Positions 6,637-15,050 of a DNA stretch of 39,827 bases are shown here, in pieces; position 1 is the stretch's first letter, and every line of letters starts with the position of its first letter. Position numbers and translations under genes: made by a program. Under the pieces are notes generated by a model. It searched no databases, was not told the origin of the DNA, and worked only from the letters and a program-made list of their open reading frames with translations. Source of the DNA: Bacteroidaceae bacterium. Its GTDB lineage: Bacteria > Bacteroidota > Bacteroidia > Bacteroidales > Bacteroidaceae. Location: NCBI GenBank assembly GCA_017471185.1, contig JAFUVZ010000008.1, positions 1 through 39,827 of the forward strand, written 5' to 3'.

Positions 6637-8640
6637 ATGAAGAAACTACTATCCTTCTTAGGGCTGATATTGACAGCCGTAGTGGTTCAGGCTCAGATTC
6701 TGGATCCTGTTTCTTTCCGCACTGAATTCAATAAGGTGTCTGATGATGTGGCAGAGATTGTGTTTACTGCCACTATTGATCCGGGCTGGCACATTTATTC
6801 CACCGACCTGGATGAGGGTGGTCCTATCGCCGCGACTTTCAATGTTGAGAAAGCAACAGGCATACACGAAGACGGGAAGCTGCTGCCCGTGGGCAATGAA
6901 CAAGCTGTATATGACAAACTGTTTGAGATGCAGGTGCGTTATTTTGAGAATACCGCCAAGTTTGTGCAACGTGTCAAACTGGAAGGAGGCGCTTACCGCA
7001 TAGAGGGCTATTTAGAGTATGCTGCCTGCAATGATGAGAACTGCCTGCCTCCGAACGAGGTGCCATTTATGTTTACCGGCACTGCAGAGGTAACAGATGA
7101 CGGGCAAACAGACTCTACCCTTGAAGAGGTGAGTGACAAAACAGATAACACAGAAGAGGAGAAAACATCAGTTCTGGATTCTGCCGACGACCAGCAATCA
7201 GTGGCTAATAACCTTTGGGCGCCTGTCGTTGATGAGCTTCGCTCTTTCGGAGAGTCAGCTGGCACTGTTGACCGCTCATGGATATACATTTTCTTCACTG
7301 GTTTCTTAGGAGGACTTTTGGCATTGTTCACCCCATGCGTATGGCCTATCATCCCGATGACCGTCAGCTTTTTCCTGAAACGCAGCAAAGACAAGAGCAA
7401 GGGAATACGTGACGCAATGACATACGGCCTCGCTATTGTGGTCATCTATGTAGGTCTGGGCCTGCTGGTTACGTTGTTGTTTGGTGCCAGTGCACTGAAC
7501 GCTTTATCCACCAACGCTATCTTCAACATCCTGTTCTTCCTGATGCTGGTAGTCTTTGCAGCTTCTTTCTTCGGGGCATTTGAAATCACGTTGCCCTCAA
7601 GCTGGAGCAACGCCGTTGACAGCAAGGCCGAACAGACCACAGGCCTGCTGAGCATCTTCCTGATGGCTTTCACCTTGGCACTGGTATCCTTCTCCTGCAC
7701 AGGTCCTATCATAGGGTTCCTGCTGGTGGAGGTTTCCACTTCAGGCAGCATTGCCGCTCCTGCAATCGGCATGTTGGGATTTGCCATCGCATTGGCTCTT
7801 CCGTTCACACTCTTCGCCTTATTCCCTACCTGGCTCAAGCAAGTACCTAAGTCGGGCGGCTGGATGAATGTCATTAAAGTATCCTTAGGTTTCATAGAGC
7901 TGGCTTTTGCCTTGAAGTTCCTTTCAGTAGCCGATTTGGCTTATGGATGGCATATTCTTGACCGCGAGACCTTCCTGGCATTGTGGATTGTAATCTTCGC
8001 CTTGCTGGGGGTCTATTTGTTAGGCAAGATCAAGTTCCCGCATGATGACGATGATAATCGCGTCAGTGTGCCACGTTTCTTCTTGGCATTAGCATCTTTA
8101 GCTTTCGCCGTCTATATGGTGCCAGGCCTGTGGGGTGCGCCACTGAAAGCGGTCAGTGCCTTCGCTCCCCCGCTTCACACGCAGGATTTCAACCTGTATA
8201 AGAATGAAGTCCGTGCCCAGTTTGACGATTATGACTTGGGTATGGAATACGCAAAACGAGTGGGCAAGCCCGTCATGCTCGACTTCACAGGTTATGGTTG
8301 TGTAAACTGCCGTAAGATGGAGCTGGCGGTATGGACAGACCCAACGGTGGGGAATCTCATGAACAATGAGTATGTGCTTATTACCCTGTATGTGGATAAC
8401 AAGACCAAGTTGCCTGAACCTATCAAGGTAACGGAAAATGGCAAGGAGCGCACTTTGCGAACCTTAGGCGACAAGTGGAGCTACCTGCAGAGGGTGAAGT
8501 TCGGAGCCAATGCGCAGCCTTTCTACATACTGATTGATAATGATGGCAAACCACTGAATAAGTCGTATTCCTACGACGAAGAAATTTCAAAATACGTAGA
8601 TTTCTTACAGACGGGATTACGGAATTATCAACAAAAATAG
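6637..8640 (+). CDS. dsbD: DsbD-type thiol:disulfide interchange protein
   Basis: This 667-residue protein has an N-terminal signal peptide ending near residue 20 and a periplasmic DsbD-N-like domain with C131 and C136. A low-complexity acidic linker (about 155-190) follows, then a membrane domain with about eight segments containing TPCVWP (C234) and SFSCTGP (C354), the electron-carrying Cys pair. The C-terminal thioredoxin-like domain carries CVNC (C555, C558). DsbD moves electrons from cytosolic thioredoxin across the inner membrane to periplasmic thiol proteins. All three redox pairs are intact. It is followed 35 bp later by the PurF-like gene, which has its own -7 element. Confidence 0.9.
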   Translation: MKKLLSFLGLILTAVVVQAQILDPVSFRTEFNKVSDDVAEIVFTATIDPGWHIYSTDLDEGGPIAATFNVEKATGIHEDGKLLPVGNEQAVYDKLFEMQVRYFENTAKFVQRVKLEGGAYRIEGYLEYAACNDENCLPPNEVPFMFTGTAEVTDDGQTDSTLEEVSDKTDNTEEEKTSVLDSADDQQSVANNLWAPVVDELRSFGESAGTVDRSWIYIFFTGFLGGLLALFTPCVWPIIPMTVSFFLKRSKDKSKGIRDAMTYGLAIVVIYVGLGLLVTLLFGASALNALSTNAIFNILFFLMLVVFAASFFGAFEITLPSSWSNAVDSKAEQTTGLLSIFLMAFTLALVSFSCTGPIIGFLLVEVSTSGSIAAPAIGMLGFAIALALPFTLFALFPTWLKQVPKSGGWMNVIKVSLGFIELAFALKFLSVADLAYGWHILDRETFLALWIVIFALLGVYLLGKIKFPHDDDDNRVSVPRFFLALASLAFAVYMVPGLWGAPLKAVSAFAPPLHTQDFNLYKNEVRAQFDDYDLGMEYAKRVGKPVMLDFTGYGCVNCRKMELAVWTDPTVGNLMNNEYVLITLYVDNKTKLPEPIKVTENGKERTLRTLGDKWSYLQRVKFGANAQPFYILIDNDGKPLNKSYSYDEEISKYVDFLQTGLRNYQQK

Positions 8641-8641
8641 C

Positions 8642-8649
8642 TATCTTTG
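8642..8649 (+). promoter_or_regulatory. Bacteroidetes -7 promoter element
   Basis: TATCTTTG followed by C starts 2 bp after the dsbD stop codon and 34 bp before the ATG of the PurF-like gene. Confidence 0.55.
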
Positions 8650-8675
8650 CAACCTAATTATTAAACGCTACATTT

Positions 8676-10085
8676 ATGGGAGGTTTTTTTGGCACCATCG
8701 CTAAGCATCGTTGTACAGCCGATTTGTTCTACGGTACAGATTACAATTCACACCTTGGTACCCGCAGCGGTGGTTTGGTGACCTATAATCAGGATGACGG
8801 CTCTTTCGCCCGTTCTATCCATAAGCTGGACAGTGATTATTTCCGCAGTAAGTTTGAAAATGAATTAGACAAATTCAGGGGTAACTCAGGTATCGGCATT
8901 ATCAGTGATACCGACCCCCAACCTATTATATTCAACTCACATCTGGGCAGGTTTGCCATCGTAACAGTGGCAAAGCTCTTTAACCTGGCAGAACTGGAGC
9001 AGGAGATGCTTGACCAGAACATGCATTTCGCGGAACTTAACTCGGGCAAGACCAACCAGACAGAACTGATAGCCTTACTCATTATACAAGGCAAGAACTG
9101 GGTGGAGGGTATCGAATACATGTTCAGTAAGATCAAGGGGTCTTGCTCATTGCTTATCCTCACAGAGGATGGTATCATAGCCGCGCGTGACAGGCTTGGG
9201 CGTACACCAGTCATTATAGGAAAGAAAGAAGATGCTTTTGCCGTTTCCAGTGAAACAAGCAGTTTCCCTAATCTCGACTACCGCCGTGATCACTATATGG
9301 GTCCTGGCGAAATTATACGGGTACGAGCTGATGGCTGGGAACAGATGCGCAAGCCTAACGAAGAGATGCAGATATGTTCGTTCCTGTGGATTTACTATGG
9401 TTTCCCAACCTCCAGCTACGAAGGAATCAACACAGAATCAGTACGATTTAGCTTAGGCATGCAGATGGGGCAGCAAGATGACACCAACGTGGATTGCGTG
9501 TGCGGCATCCCGTCATCAGGTGTCGGCATGGCATTGGGTTATGCCGAGGGCAAGGGCGTGCCTTATCATCGCGCCATCTCCAAATACACACCAACCTGGC
9601 CCCGCAGCTTCACTCCTGCCAATCAGGAGATGCGTAACCTTGTGGCTAAGATGAAGCTGATACCTAACCGTAGTATGCTGAAAGACCGTAAAATGGTATT
9701 CTGCGACGACTCTATCGTGAGAGGCACCCAGCTGCACGACAACGTGAAGACGTTCTACGAGTATGGTGCCAAAGAAGTGCATATCCGCATCAGTTGCCCA
9801 CCGTTAATCTACTCTTGTCCTTTCGTCGGCTATACAGCGTCAAAAGGCGATTTGGAGTTGCTGACCCGTCGCATTATCAAGGATGTAGAAGGCGACCCTA
9901 ATGTCAAACTTGACAAATATGCTACAGCTAATACACCAGAGTACAATAAGATGGTGGAGATTATGCGTCAGAAGTTTGGACTTACCACTTTGAAATTCAA
10001 CACGGTTGATATGGTGGTTAAGGCCATCGGCCTGCCCAAGTGCAAGATCTGCACTCATTGCTTTGACGGCAGCAGCCACTTTTGA
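8676..10085 (+). CDS. PurF-like amidophosphoribosyltransferase paralogue lacking the N-terminal catalytic Cys
   Basis: This 469-residue protein has the two-domain PurF layout. Residues 1-230 form an Ntn glutamine amidotransferase-like domain, and about 235-450 a phosphoribosyltransferase domain with the PRPP loop [13 protein letters not shown] (341-353). True PurF starts MCGI, with Cys1 as the glutaminase nucleophile; here the start is MGGFFG, so glutaminase chemistry should be lost. Four Cys positions match the Fe-S cluster ligands of Bacillus-type PurF: C234 ([10 protein letters not shown]), C381 (YSCPFVG), C459 and C462 (CTHCFDG). It may use free ammonia, or be regulatory or structural. 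A second, normal PurF is expected elsewhere in the genome, which I cannot check. Confidence 0.85.
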   Translation: MGGFFGTIAKHRCTADLFYGTDYNSHLGTRSGGLVTYNQDDGSFARSIHKLDSDYFRSKFENELDKFRGNSGIGIISDTDPQPIIFNSHLGRFAIVTVAKLFNLAELEQEMLDQNMHFAELNSGKTNQTELIALLIIQGKNWVEGIEYMFSKIKGSCSLLILTEDGIIAARDRLGRTPVIIGKKEDAFAVSSETSSFPNLDYRRDHYMGPGEIIRVRADGWEQMRKPNEEMQICSFLWIYYGFPTSSYEGINTESVRFSLGMQMGQQDDTNVDCVCGIPSSGVGMALGYAEGKGVPYHRAISKYTPTWPRSFTPANQEMRNLVAKMKLIPNRSMLKDRKMVFCDDSIVRGTQLHDNVKTFYEYGAKEVHIRISCPPLIYSCPFVGYTASKGDLELLTRRIIKDVEGDPNVKLDKYATANTPEYNKMVEIMRQKFGLTTLKFNTVDMVVKAIGLPKCKICTHCFDGSSHF

Positions 10086-10110
10086 GAATGAATAATGACT
10101 TTCTGGAGCA

Positions 10111-10152
10111 GCGAGAGCAGAGCCAAAGCTTGCTTGGGCTATGCCGAGTCGC
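10111..10152. repeat. Nested 42-bp imperfect palindrome
   Basis: Four stacked stems can be read outward-in: GCGA/TCGC, GCA/TGC, AGCC/GGCT and AAGC/GCTT around a TT loop, separated by small internal bulges. It lies between the PurF-like stop (10085) and the pepT start (10190). No T-run follows, so it is not a typical terminator. It could be a dispersed REP-type element or an RNA structure in the pepT leader. Only one copy is in the window. Confidence 0.6.
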
Positions 10153-10189
10153 GACAGAATTGATGCGAAGCATAATAATAAATAATACC

Positions 10190-11413
10190 ATGAAACTTGT
10201 AGATAGATTTTTGAAGTATGTCAGCTTTGAGACGACTTCTGATGAAGAGTCTGGTGTAACACCTTCAACACCAGGGCAGATGACACTTGCCAAGTATCTT
10301 AAGGAGGAACTTGAGTCCTTAGGCTTGCAGGAGGTCTTTCTGGATGATAACGGCTACCTCTATGCCACCTTGCCTGCCAATACCGACAAACAGGTGCCAG
10401 TGGTAGGCTTCATTGCCCACATGGACACGGCTCCAGACATGAGTGGCAAGGATGTAAAGCCTCGCATTGTGAAGAATTATGACGGGACTGACATCGTATT
10501 GAATGAAGCTGCCCATATCATTATGACAACTGCACAATTCCCTGAACTTAAGAGTCATGTGGGAGAAGACATTATCGTTACTGACGGCAACACCTTACTG
10601 GGAGCTGACGACAAGGCTGGCATCGCAGAGATTATCTCGGGTGTGGAATACCTCATGCAACATCCTGAGATCAAGCACGGGAAAGTCCGCATAGCCTTCA
10701 ATCCTGATGAAGAGATAGGCTTGGGCGCGCACAAATTTGACGTGGAACGTTTCGGTTGTGATTTCGCCTATACATTTGATGGCGGAGAGGTTGGCGAACT
10801 GGAGTTTGAGAATTTCAACGCCGCAGCAGCCAAGCTAACTTTTACCGGCCGCAATGTTCATCCCGGAACTGCCAAAAACAAGATGATTAACTCTATCCGT
10901 GTGGCAAACCATTTCATGTCTATGCTTCCAAGCCACGAAACACCGGAACATACTGAAGGCTATGAAGGATTCTATCATGTGGTAGGCATCAGCGGATCTG
11001 TTGAGAAAACTGTGGTGAACTATATCATACGTGACCATAGCCACGACCGTTTTGAAAGTCGCAAACGAGAGTTCCAGCACCTGACCAATAAGATAAACGC
11101 TGAATACGGTGATGGCACTCTGCAACTTGAACTGCGAGACCAGTATTATAATATGCGAGAGAAGATAGAGCCTGTAATGTATGTCATCGATATCGCCAAA
11201 GAAGCAATGCTGGCGGCAGGAGTAGAGCCTGTAGTCAAAGCAATACGAGGTGGCACTGATGGCGCACAGCTTTCTTTCAAAGGCTTACCTTGCCCTAATA
11301 TCTTCGCTGGCGGCATGAACATGCATGGGCGCTATGAATACGTGCCTATTCCAAGTATGGAGAAAGCCATGTGCGTAATGGTGAAGATCGTTGAGCTAAC
11401 AGCAAACAGATAA
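10190..11413 (+). CDS. pepT: Peptidase T (tripeptide aminopeptidase)
   Basis: This 407-residue cytosolic M20 metallopeptidase removes the N-terminal residue from tripeptides. Visible motifs are HMDTAPD (H77, D79), GADDKAG with bridging D140, NPDEEIG (E174, E175) and the PepT-specific [18 protein letters not shown]. The C-terminal part contains [10 protein letters not shown] with a zinc ligand region. The open frame extends upstream to 10082, but the extra residues derive from the nested palindrome; [19 protein letters not shown] is the typical PepT N-terminus, so the ATG at 10190 is used. The length matches the family. It is followed 33 bp later by an M48 peptidase gene. Confidence 0.94.
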   Translation: MKLVDRFLKYVSFETTSDEESGVTPSTPGQMTLAKYLKEELESLGLQEVFLDDNGYLYATLPANTDKQVPVVGFIAHMDTAPDMSGKDVKPRIVKNYDGTDIVLNEAAHIIMTTAQFPELKSHVGEDIIVTDGNTLLGADDKAGIAEIISGVEYLMQHPEIKHGKVRIAFNPDEEIGLGAHKFDVERFGCDFAYTFDGGEVGELEFENFNAAAAKLTFTGRNVHPGTAKNKMINSIRVANHFMSMLPSHETPEHTEGYEGFYHVVGISGSVEKTVVNYIIRDHSHDRFESRKREFQHLTNKINAEYGDGTLQLELRDQYYNMREKIEPVMYVIDIAKEAMLAAGVEPVVKAIRGGTDGAQLSFKGLPCPNIFAGGMNMHGRYEYVPIPSMEKAMCVMVKIVELTANR

Positions 11414-11423
11414 ACAATAACCA

Positions 11424-11447
11424 ACATTGTACATTGTTCAATTATTA
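11424..11447. repeat. Short heptanucleotide tandem run before the M48 gene
   Basis: ACATTGT occurs twice in tandem (11424-11430, 11431-11437), followed by TCAATTA and TTATGAA in the same 7-bp register, running into the ATG at 11447. It resembles the longer heptamer arrays at 29620, 30352 and 32075. Confidence 0.5.
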
Positions 11448-12310
11448 TGAAAAAGCAGATTATCTCAATCATGGCAGCCGCATTGCTGCTGACCAGCTGT
11501 GGATCTGTACCTATTACAGGTCGCAAGCAACTGAACCTGGTATCTGATTCTGAGGTTCTGGCATCCAGCTTGAGCCAGTATAACTCTTACATGCAGGGAG
11601 CCAAGAGAAGTGGCAATACCACTCAAAGCGCGATGGTTACCCGTGTGGGTAAGAAGATAGCCGCAGCTACAGAAGCTTACCTGAATGCAAACGGCCTGGC
11701 TGACGAAGTGAAAAACTTCTCATGGGAATTCAACCTCGTGCAAGACGACCAGCTGAACGCATTCTGTATGCCTGGCGGTAAAATTGTAGTATATGAAGGA
11801 CTGATGAAGATTATTTCTTCTGATGATGAGCTGGCTGTGGTTTTAGGTCATGAAGTGGCGCACGCTGTAGCCAAGCACAGTAACGAGCGTATGAGCCAGC
11901 AAATGCTGGCACAGTATGGTGCCCAGGTATTGAGCGGAGCCTTGTCAAACAAGAGCGCAGCTGTAAAAACCATCGCCGGACAAGTTTATGGAATAGGCGC
12001 ACAATATGGCATGATGTTGCCATTCTCACGTAAACATGAGTCTGAAGCTGATTATATGGGCTTGATCCTGATGACCATGGCAGGATATACGCCAGATGTT
12101 GCCGTTGGGTTCTGGCAGAAGATGTCAGCTGGTGGCTCTTCATCAACTCCAGAGTTTATGAGTACTCACCCAAGTGATAAGACCCGTATCAGCGATATAC
12201 AGAAGAACCTGCCTGATATCAAGGAAAAGTATGGCAAGACAACGGCTAACGCCTCAACAACTAAGTCAACGACGAAGGCTGTCAGCTCTGCTAACAAGGT
12301 CAGAAAGTAA
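11447..12310 (+). CDS. M48 family zinc metalloprotease, lipoprotein
   Basis: This 287-residue protein has a lipoprotein signal (LLTSC, Cys18) followed by PITGRKQLNLV, a typical start of M48C-type periplasmic proteases such as LoiP and YcaL. The zinc site is HEVAH (H135, E136, H139), with the third ligand in HESEADYMG (E198) and D202. These enzymes degrade misfolded outer-membrane or periplasmic proteins. The C-terminal 35 residues are a Ser/Thr/Lys-rich tail (ANASTTKSTTKAV). The protein should be membrane-anchored in the periplasm. It follows pepT by 33 bp, probably in the same transcript. Confidence 0.92.
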   Translation: MKKQIISIMAAALLLTSCGSVPITGRKQLNLVSDSEVLASSLSQYNSYMQGAKRSGNTTQSAMVTRVGKKIAAATEAYLNANGLADEVKNFSWEFNLVQDDQLNAFCMPGGKIVVYEGLMKIISSDDELAVVLGHEVAHAVAKHSNERMSQQMLAQYGAQVLSGALSNKSAAVKTIAGQVYGIGAQYGMMLPFSRKHESEADYMGLILMTMAGYTPDVAVGFWQKMSAGGSSSTPEFMSTHPSDKTRISDIQKNLPDIKEKYGKTTANASTTKSTTKAVSSANKVRK

Positions 12311-12314
12311 AAAA

Positions 12315-13112
12315 ATGGCAGACAATTTCTTAGAGAAGCACTATGCCGAATATGAGGCGAAACGTGATGCCTTGCATAAAGCTAACAAGCAAGGCAGAAC
12401 ACAGTTAAGTCGCTTACACCGGTTCAGTGTACCTACTGAAGGAATTGAACTTCCGACCGTTTTTACCGATCCATTTAACTACACGCCTCATCCGCTTTGT
12501 CGCTTGGCAGCGGATGAGGTGATGCGTTTTATAGACTGCCACTCCGAATGGCATGAAGAGTTGCAACAAGGCAAGATGTTCGGGGTATTGGTAGTGAAAA
12601 CCATTATGGGACAGTTAGGGTTCCTGGCTGCTTATTCCGGCTTACTTCATAAAGAGAATGACATACCCTATTTTGTCCCTGCCATATATGATATGCTTAA
12701 CCCTAACGGTTTCTTCAAGACAGAGGAGAGAGAAATAAGCATGATAAATAAAAAGATAGGAGAAGATACTGAGGGGACTGACATTGAAGGATTAAAAAAG
12801 GAGCGGAAGTTGCGTTCCGAAGCTTTGCAGAAACGGCTGTTCGAGCATTTTGTAATCATTAACAGCAAAGGGGAACGAAAGAACTTGATTGAGATTTTTC
12901 AAGAAAAAGAGCAGCACATGCCCCCCGGCGGTGCGGGAGAATGTGCAGCTCCAAAACTGTTACAATATGCTTTTCGTAACCACCTGCAGCCATTGGCTAT
13001 GGCTGAATTCTGGTGGGGTAACTCTCCTAAGTCAGAAAAGCGTATTCATGGGCACTTTTATCCAGCCTGCGAACACAAGTGCAGACCGATACTCAACTTT
13101 ATGCTCAAGTAA
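12315..13112 (+). CDS. RluA-type protein reduced to its N-terminal extension (catalytic domain absent)
   Basis: This 265-residue protein starts at the ATG 4 bp after the M48 gene stop; an upstream extension of the frame overlaps M48 and is rejected. Residues about 45-265 match, from memory, the N-terminal half of the large (about 550 residue) Bacteroidales RluA-family pseudouridine synthases: DPFNYTPHPLCRLAADEV, KMFGVLVVKT, IPYFVPAIYDMLNPNGFF, PPGGAGECAAPKLLQYAF, MAEFWWGNSP and HGHFYPACEHKCRPIL. In those enzymes the RluA catalytic domain follows. Here the frame stops right after LNFMLK, and only 31 bp separate it from the convergent MaoC gene, so the catalytic domain is lost. The first 30 residues (MADNFLEKHYAEYEAKRD) look unlike that family and may be a separate graft. 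Confidence 0.7.
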   Translation: MADNFLEKHYAEYEAKRDALHKANKQGRTQLSRLHRFSVPTEGIELPTVFTDPFNYTPHPLCRLAADEVMRFIDCHSEWHEELQQGKMFGVLVVKTIMGQLGFLAAYSGLLHKENDIPYFVPAIYDMLNPNGFFKTEEREISMINKKIGEDTEGTDIEGLKKERKLRSEALQKRLFEHFVIINSKGERKNLIEIFQEKEQHMPPGGAGECAAPKLLQYAFRNHLQPLAMAEFWWGNSPKSEKRIHGHFYPACEHKCRPILNFMLK

Positions 13113-13143
13113 TGATTCCAACGTCCTACTCTGTACGTTCCAA

Positions 13144-13614
13144 TCACTTATTGAAATAATACAAGAAAGTAGCGATGCCATCCAGGGCATGTTTCTTTTC
13201 TCCTTCTATTTCAATATAGAAATTGATTTCTGCCTTAGCGATACCACGCAGATTGAGCACAGACTTCATATCTGCCACGAGACGGATACGCTGACCTGAC
13301 AACACTGGCTGGCCAAACTTCATCTTGTCCATTCCGTAATTAACCATCATCTTCAGATTATTCACCTCAATAATCTGTCCCCAAAGATAAGGCAGCACTG
13401 ACAAGGTGAAATAGCCATGAACGATGGTAGTCTTGTAAGGGCTCTCCATCTTAGCCCGTTCCGGATCCACATGAATCCACTGATGATCAAGTGTAGCGTC
13501 TGCAAACATATTGATGCGTTCCTGCGTCATTTCCAAAAAATCAGACTCACCGATACGGTGGCCTTCTAAAGCCTGGAATTCCTCCAGATTATTTACAACA
13601 ACTTTTGTACTCAT
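13144..13614 (-). CDS. MaoC-like (R)-specific enoyl-CoA hydratase family protein
   Basis: This 156-residue single hot-dog domain protein carries the MaoC/R-hydratase motif FADATLDHQWIHVDPERA, with the catalytic Asp and His, and the following IVHGYFTLSVLPYL. Such proteins hydrate trans-2-enoyl-CoA or related thioesters; many bacterial paralogues have unassigned substrates. It is monocistronic, convergent with the truncated RluA-type gene and divergent from the AlbA_2 gene, with its own -7 element at 13647-13654. I see no fatty-acid or polyhydroxyalkanoate genes nearby, so the substrate stays unknown. Confidence 0.88.
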   Translation of the reverse strand: MSTKVVVNNLEEFQALEGHRIGESDFLEMTQERINMFADATLDHQWIHVDPERAKMESPYKTTIVHGYFTLSVLPYLWGQIIEVNNLKMMVNYGMDKMKFGQPVLSGQRIRLVADMKSVLNLRGIAKAEINFYIEIEGEKKHALDGIATFLYYFNK

Positions 13615-13646
13615 GTCCTTAATTGCATAAAATAATGTTCATTGTG

Positions 13647-13654
13647 CAAAATTA
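13647..13654 (-). promoter_or_regulatory. Bacteroidetes -7 promoter element
   Basis: The minus strand reads TAATTTTG followed by C, matching TAnnTTTG, 33 bp upstream of the MaoC ATG. Confidence 0.55.
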
Positions 13655-13697
13655 CATTAATTTTCAGAATAAACATATATGCAACGCTTATTTTTTG

Positions 13698-13705
13698 TAC
13701 TTTTG
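13698..13705 (+). promoter_or_regulatory. -7 promoter element placing transcription start at or next to the ATG
   Basis: TACTTTTG followed by C matches TAnnTTTG and ends only 5 bp before the ATG at 13711. The expected transcription start coincides with that ATG, so the mRNA would be leaderless. Confidence 0.55.
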
Positions 13706-13710
13706 CACCC

Positions 13711-14367
13711 ATGAAAGTGATAACAGGCGAAGCCTACATACAGGAACTGATCAAGGAAGGCGAACATCAGCAGCAGGATTTCAAATTCGAAATCTCAGAT
13801 GTGTGTAAGATCGCTAAATCGCTGTCAGCCTTTGCGAATACTGACGGTGGGAGATTGCTGATTGGTGTCAAGGATAATGGCAAGATTGCCGGCATACGTT
13901 CTGAAGAAGAGCAGTATATGATACAGGCAGCAGCAGAAATATACTGCGCTCCAGCTATTGATTATGAGTTGCATACCTATCTGGTAGAAGGCAAGCAGGT
14001 ACTGCTGGCTGAAATCAAGCCCAGTCAGCAACGTCCTGTATTCTCCAAAGATTCCGAAGGGAAGCTATTGGCATACGTGAGAGTAGCAGATGAGAATATC
14101 TTAGCTACGCCTGTACACCTCAGATTATGGCATCAGGATGGCGACCAACGAGGTGAACTGACGGAATTTACAGAGAAAGAGCAACATCTGCTGAATCTTC
14201 TCGACACTCACGAACGCCTGACGCTCAACAGATGCTGCAAACTTGCCGGTCTTCCACGCCACACTACCATCAAACTACTGGCCCGTTTTATCCGTTATGG
14301 CATAGTGGAAGCCGTATATCAGGAACAAAAGTTCTTTTTTACTCAAAAATGGCAAAAAGACAAATAA
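13711..14367 (+). CDS. AlbA_2 (Schlafen-type) putative DNA-binding domain protein
   Basis: This protein of about 218 residues begins MKVITGEAYIQELI. Residues about 18-120 form an AlbA_2 domain: QQDFKFEISD, then IAKSLSAFANTDGGRLLIGVKDNGKIAGI. The C-terminal third looks like a winged-helix segment (LLNLLDTHERLTLNRCCKLAGLPRHTTIKLLARFIRYGIVEA). Proteins of this type are often annotated as ATP-binding or transcriptional regulators. The open frame extends to 13642, but the -7 element at 13698-13705 lies inside that extension, so 13711 is the start and the transcript is probably leaderless. It is monocistronic, followed by a gene with its own promoter. The domain is clear; the target is unknown. Confidence 0.82.
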   Translation: MKVITGEAYIQELIKEGEHQQQDFKFEISDVCKIAKSLSAFANTDGGRLLIGVKDNGKIAGIRSEEEQYMIQAAAEIYCAPAIDYELHTYLVEGKQVLLAEIKPSQQRPVFSKDSEGKLLAYVRVADENILATPVHLRLWHQDGDQRGELTEFTEKEQHLLNLLDTHERLTLNRCCKLAGLPRHTTIKLLARFIRYGIVEAVYQEQKFFFTQKWQKDK

Positions 14368-14373
14368 AATCAC

Positions 14374-14381
14374 TACCTTTG
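14374..14381 (+). promoter_or_regulatory. Bacteroidetes -7 promoter element
   Basis: TACCTTTG matches TAnnTTTG, 7 bp after the AlbA_2 stop and 31 bp before the ATG at 14412. Confidence 0.5.
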
Positions 14382-14411
14382 TCACGCATAAATTAAACAT
14401 ACCTATTTTAT

Positions 14412-15050
14412 ATGAGTATATTTTCTAAACTTTTCGGTAAGAAAGAGGAAAGTTCCCCTAAAAGCGCAGAAGACTTCATGTCGCTGGTACGAGTCTATTT
14501 TCAGTCGGTACTGGCTGTGAACCTGGGCATTACTAATATTAGAGCCATTCCTGACGTGGCCAACTTCAAGCGTCTGTTTAAGATTCCTACCACAGGTGGG
14601 AAACTGGGTACGGGCGAGAAATCCGCTTCCAAGAAGATGCTGATGCAGGACTACGGCTTGAGTGAGAATTTCTTCAAAGAGATAGACAACTCTATCAAGA
14701 AACATGTGCGCAACCAACAGCAAGTACAGTCTTATATGTTTATGTACCAAGGCTTCACAAGCGATTTGATGATGATGATCAGCAACCTGATGCAATGGAA
14801 GTTGCGTGTGCCATCCATGTTTGCCAGCGTTATCAAGACTTCAGTGCAGGATACGATACATGACATCTGTACCAAACCTGTATTCAAGAAAGATGATGAG
14901 CAAAAGACTGCTATGTCTATACGTGCTTACAAGGAAAAACTGGGTTATTCAGAAGACTGGATGAGCGAGTTCGTTTATAATGTGGTGATGCTCGCAAAGA
15001 AGGAAAAGCGTAACAACAAAGACGAGAAGACTGAGGATACTAAAAAATAA
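14412..15050 (+). CDS. Unknown soluble protein, probably conserved
   Basis: This 212-residue protein has no family motif I recognise. It starts MSIFSKLFGKKEE, a pattern shared by many small cytosolic Bacteroidetes proteins. It is mostly helical by eye, with a Met-rich patch (SYMFMYQGFTSDLMMMISNLM, about 112-132) and a Lys/Glu-rich, probably disordered C-terminus (KKEKRNNKDEKTEDTKK). It has no signal peptide or membrane segment. Its stop codon overlaps the start of the next gene (TAATG), so it is translationally coupled to the uracil-DNA glycosylase-like protein, which hints at a shared role. Confidence 0.75.
   Translation: MSIFSKLFGKKEESSPKSAEDFMSLVRVYFQSVLAVNLGITNIRAIPDVANFKRLFKIPTTGGKLGTGEKSASKKMLMQDYGLSENFFKEIDNSIKKHVRNQQQVQSYMFMYQGFTSDLMMMISNLMQWKLRVPSMFASVIKTSVQDTIHDICTKPVFKKDDEQKTAMSIRAYKEKLGYSEDWMSEFVYNVVMLAKKEKRNNKDEKTEDTKK

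Noticed and set aside
10082-10189. 36-residue N-terminal extension of pepT
   Set aside because: It is encoded by the nested palindrome and lacks similarity to peptidase T, whose typical start is at 10190.
12174-12314. Upstream extension of the RluA-type protein into the M48 gene
   Set aside because: It reads the M48 C-terminus out of frame; the ATG at 12315 directly follows the M48 stop.
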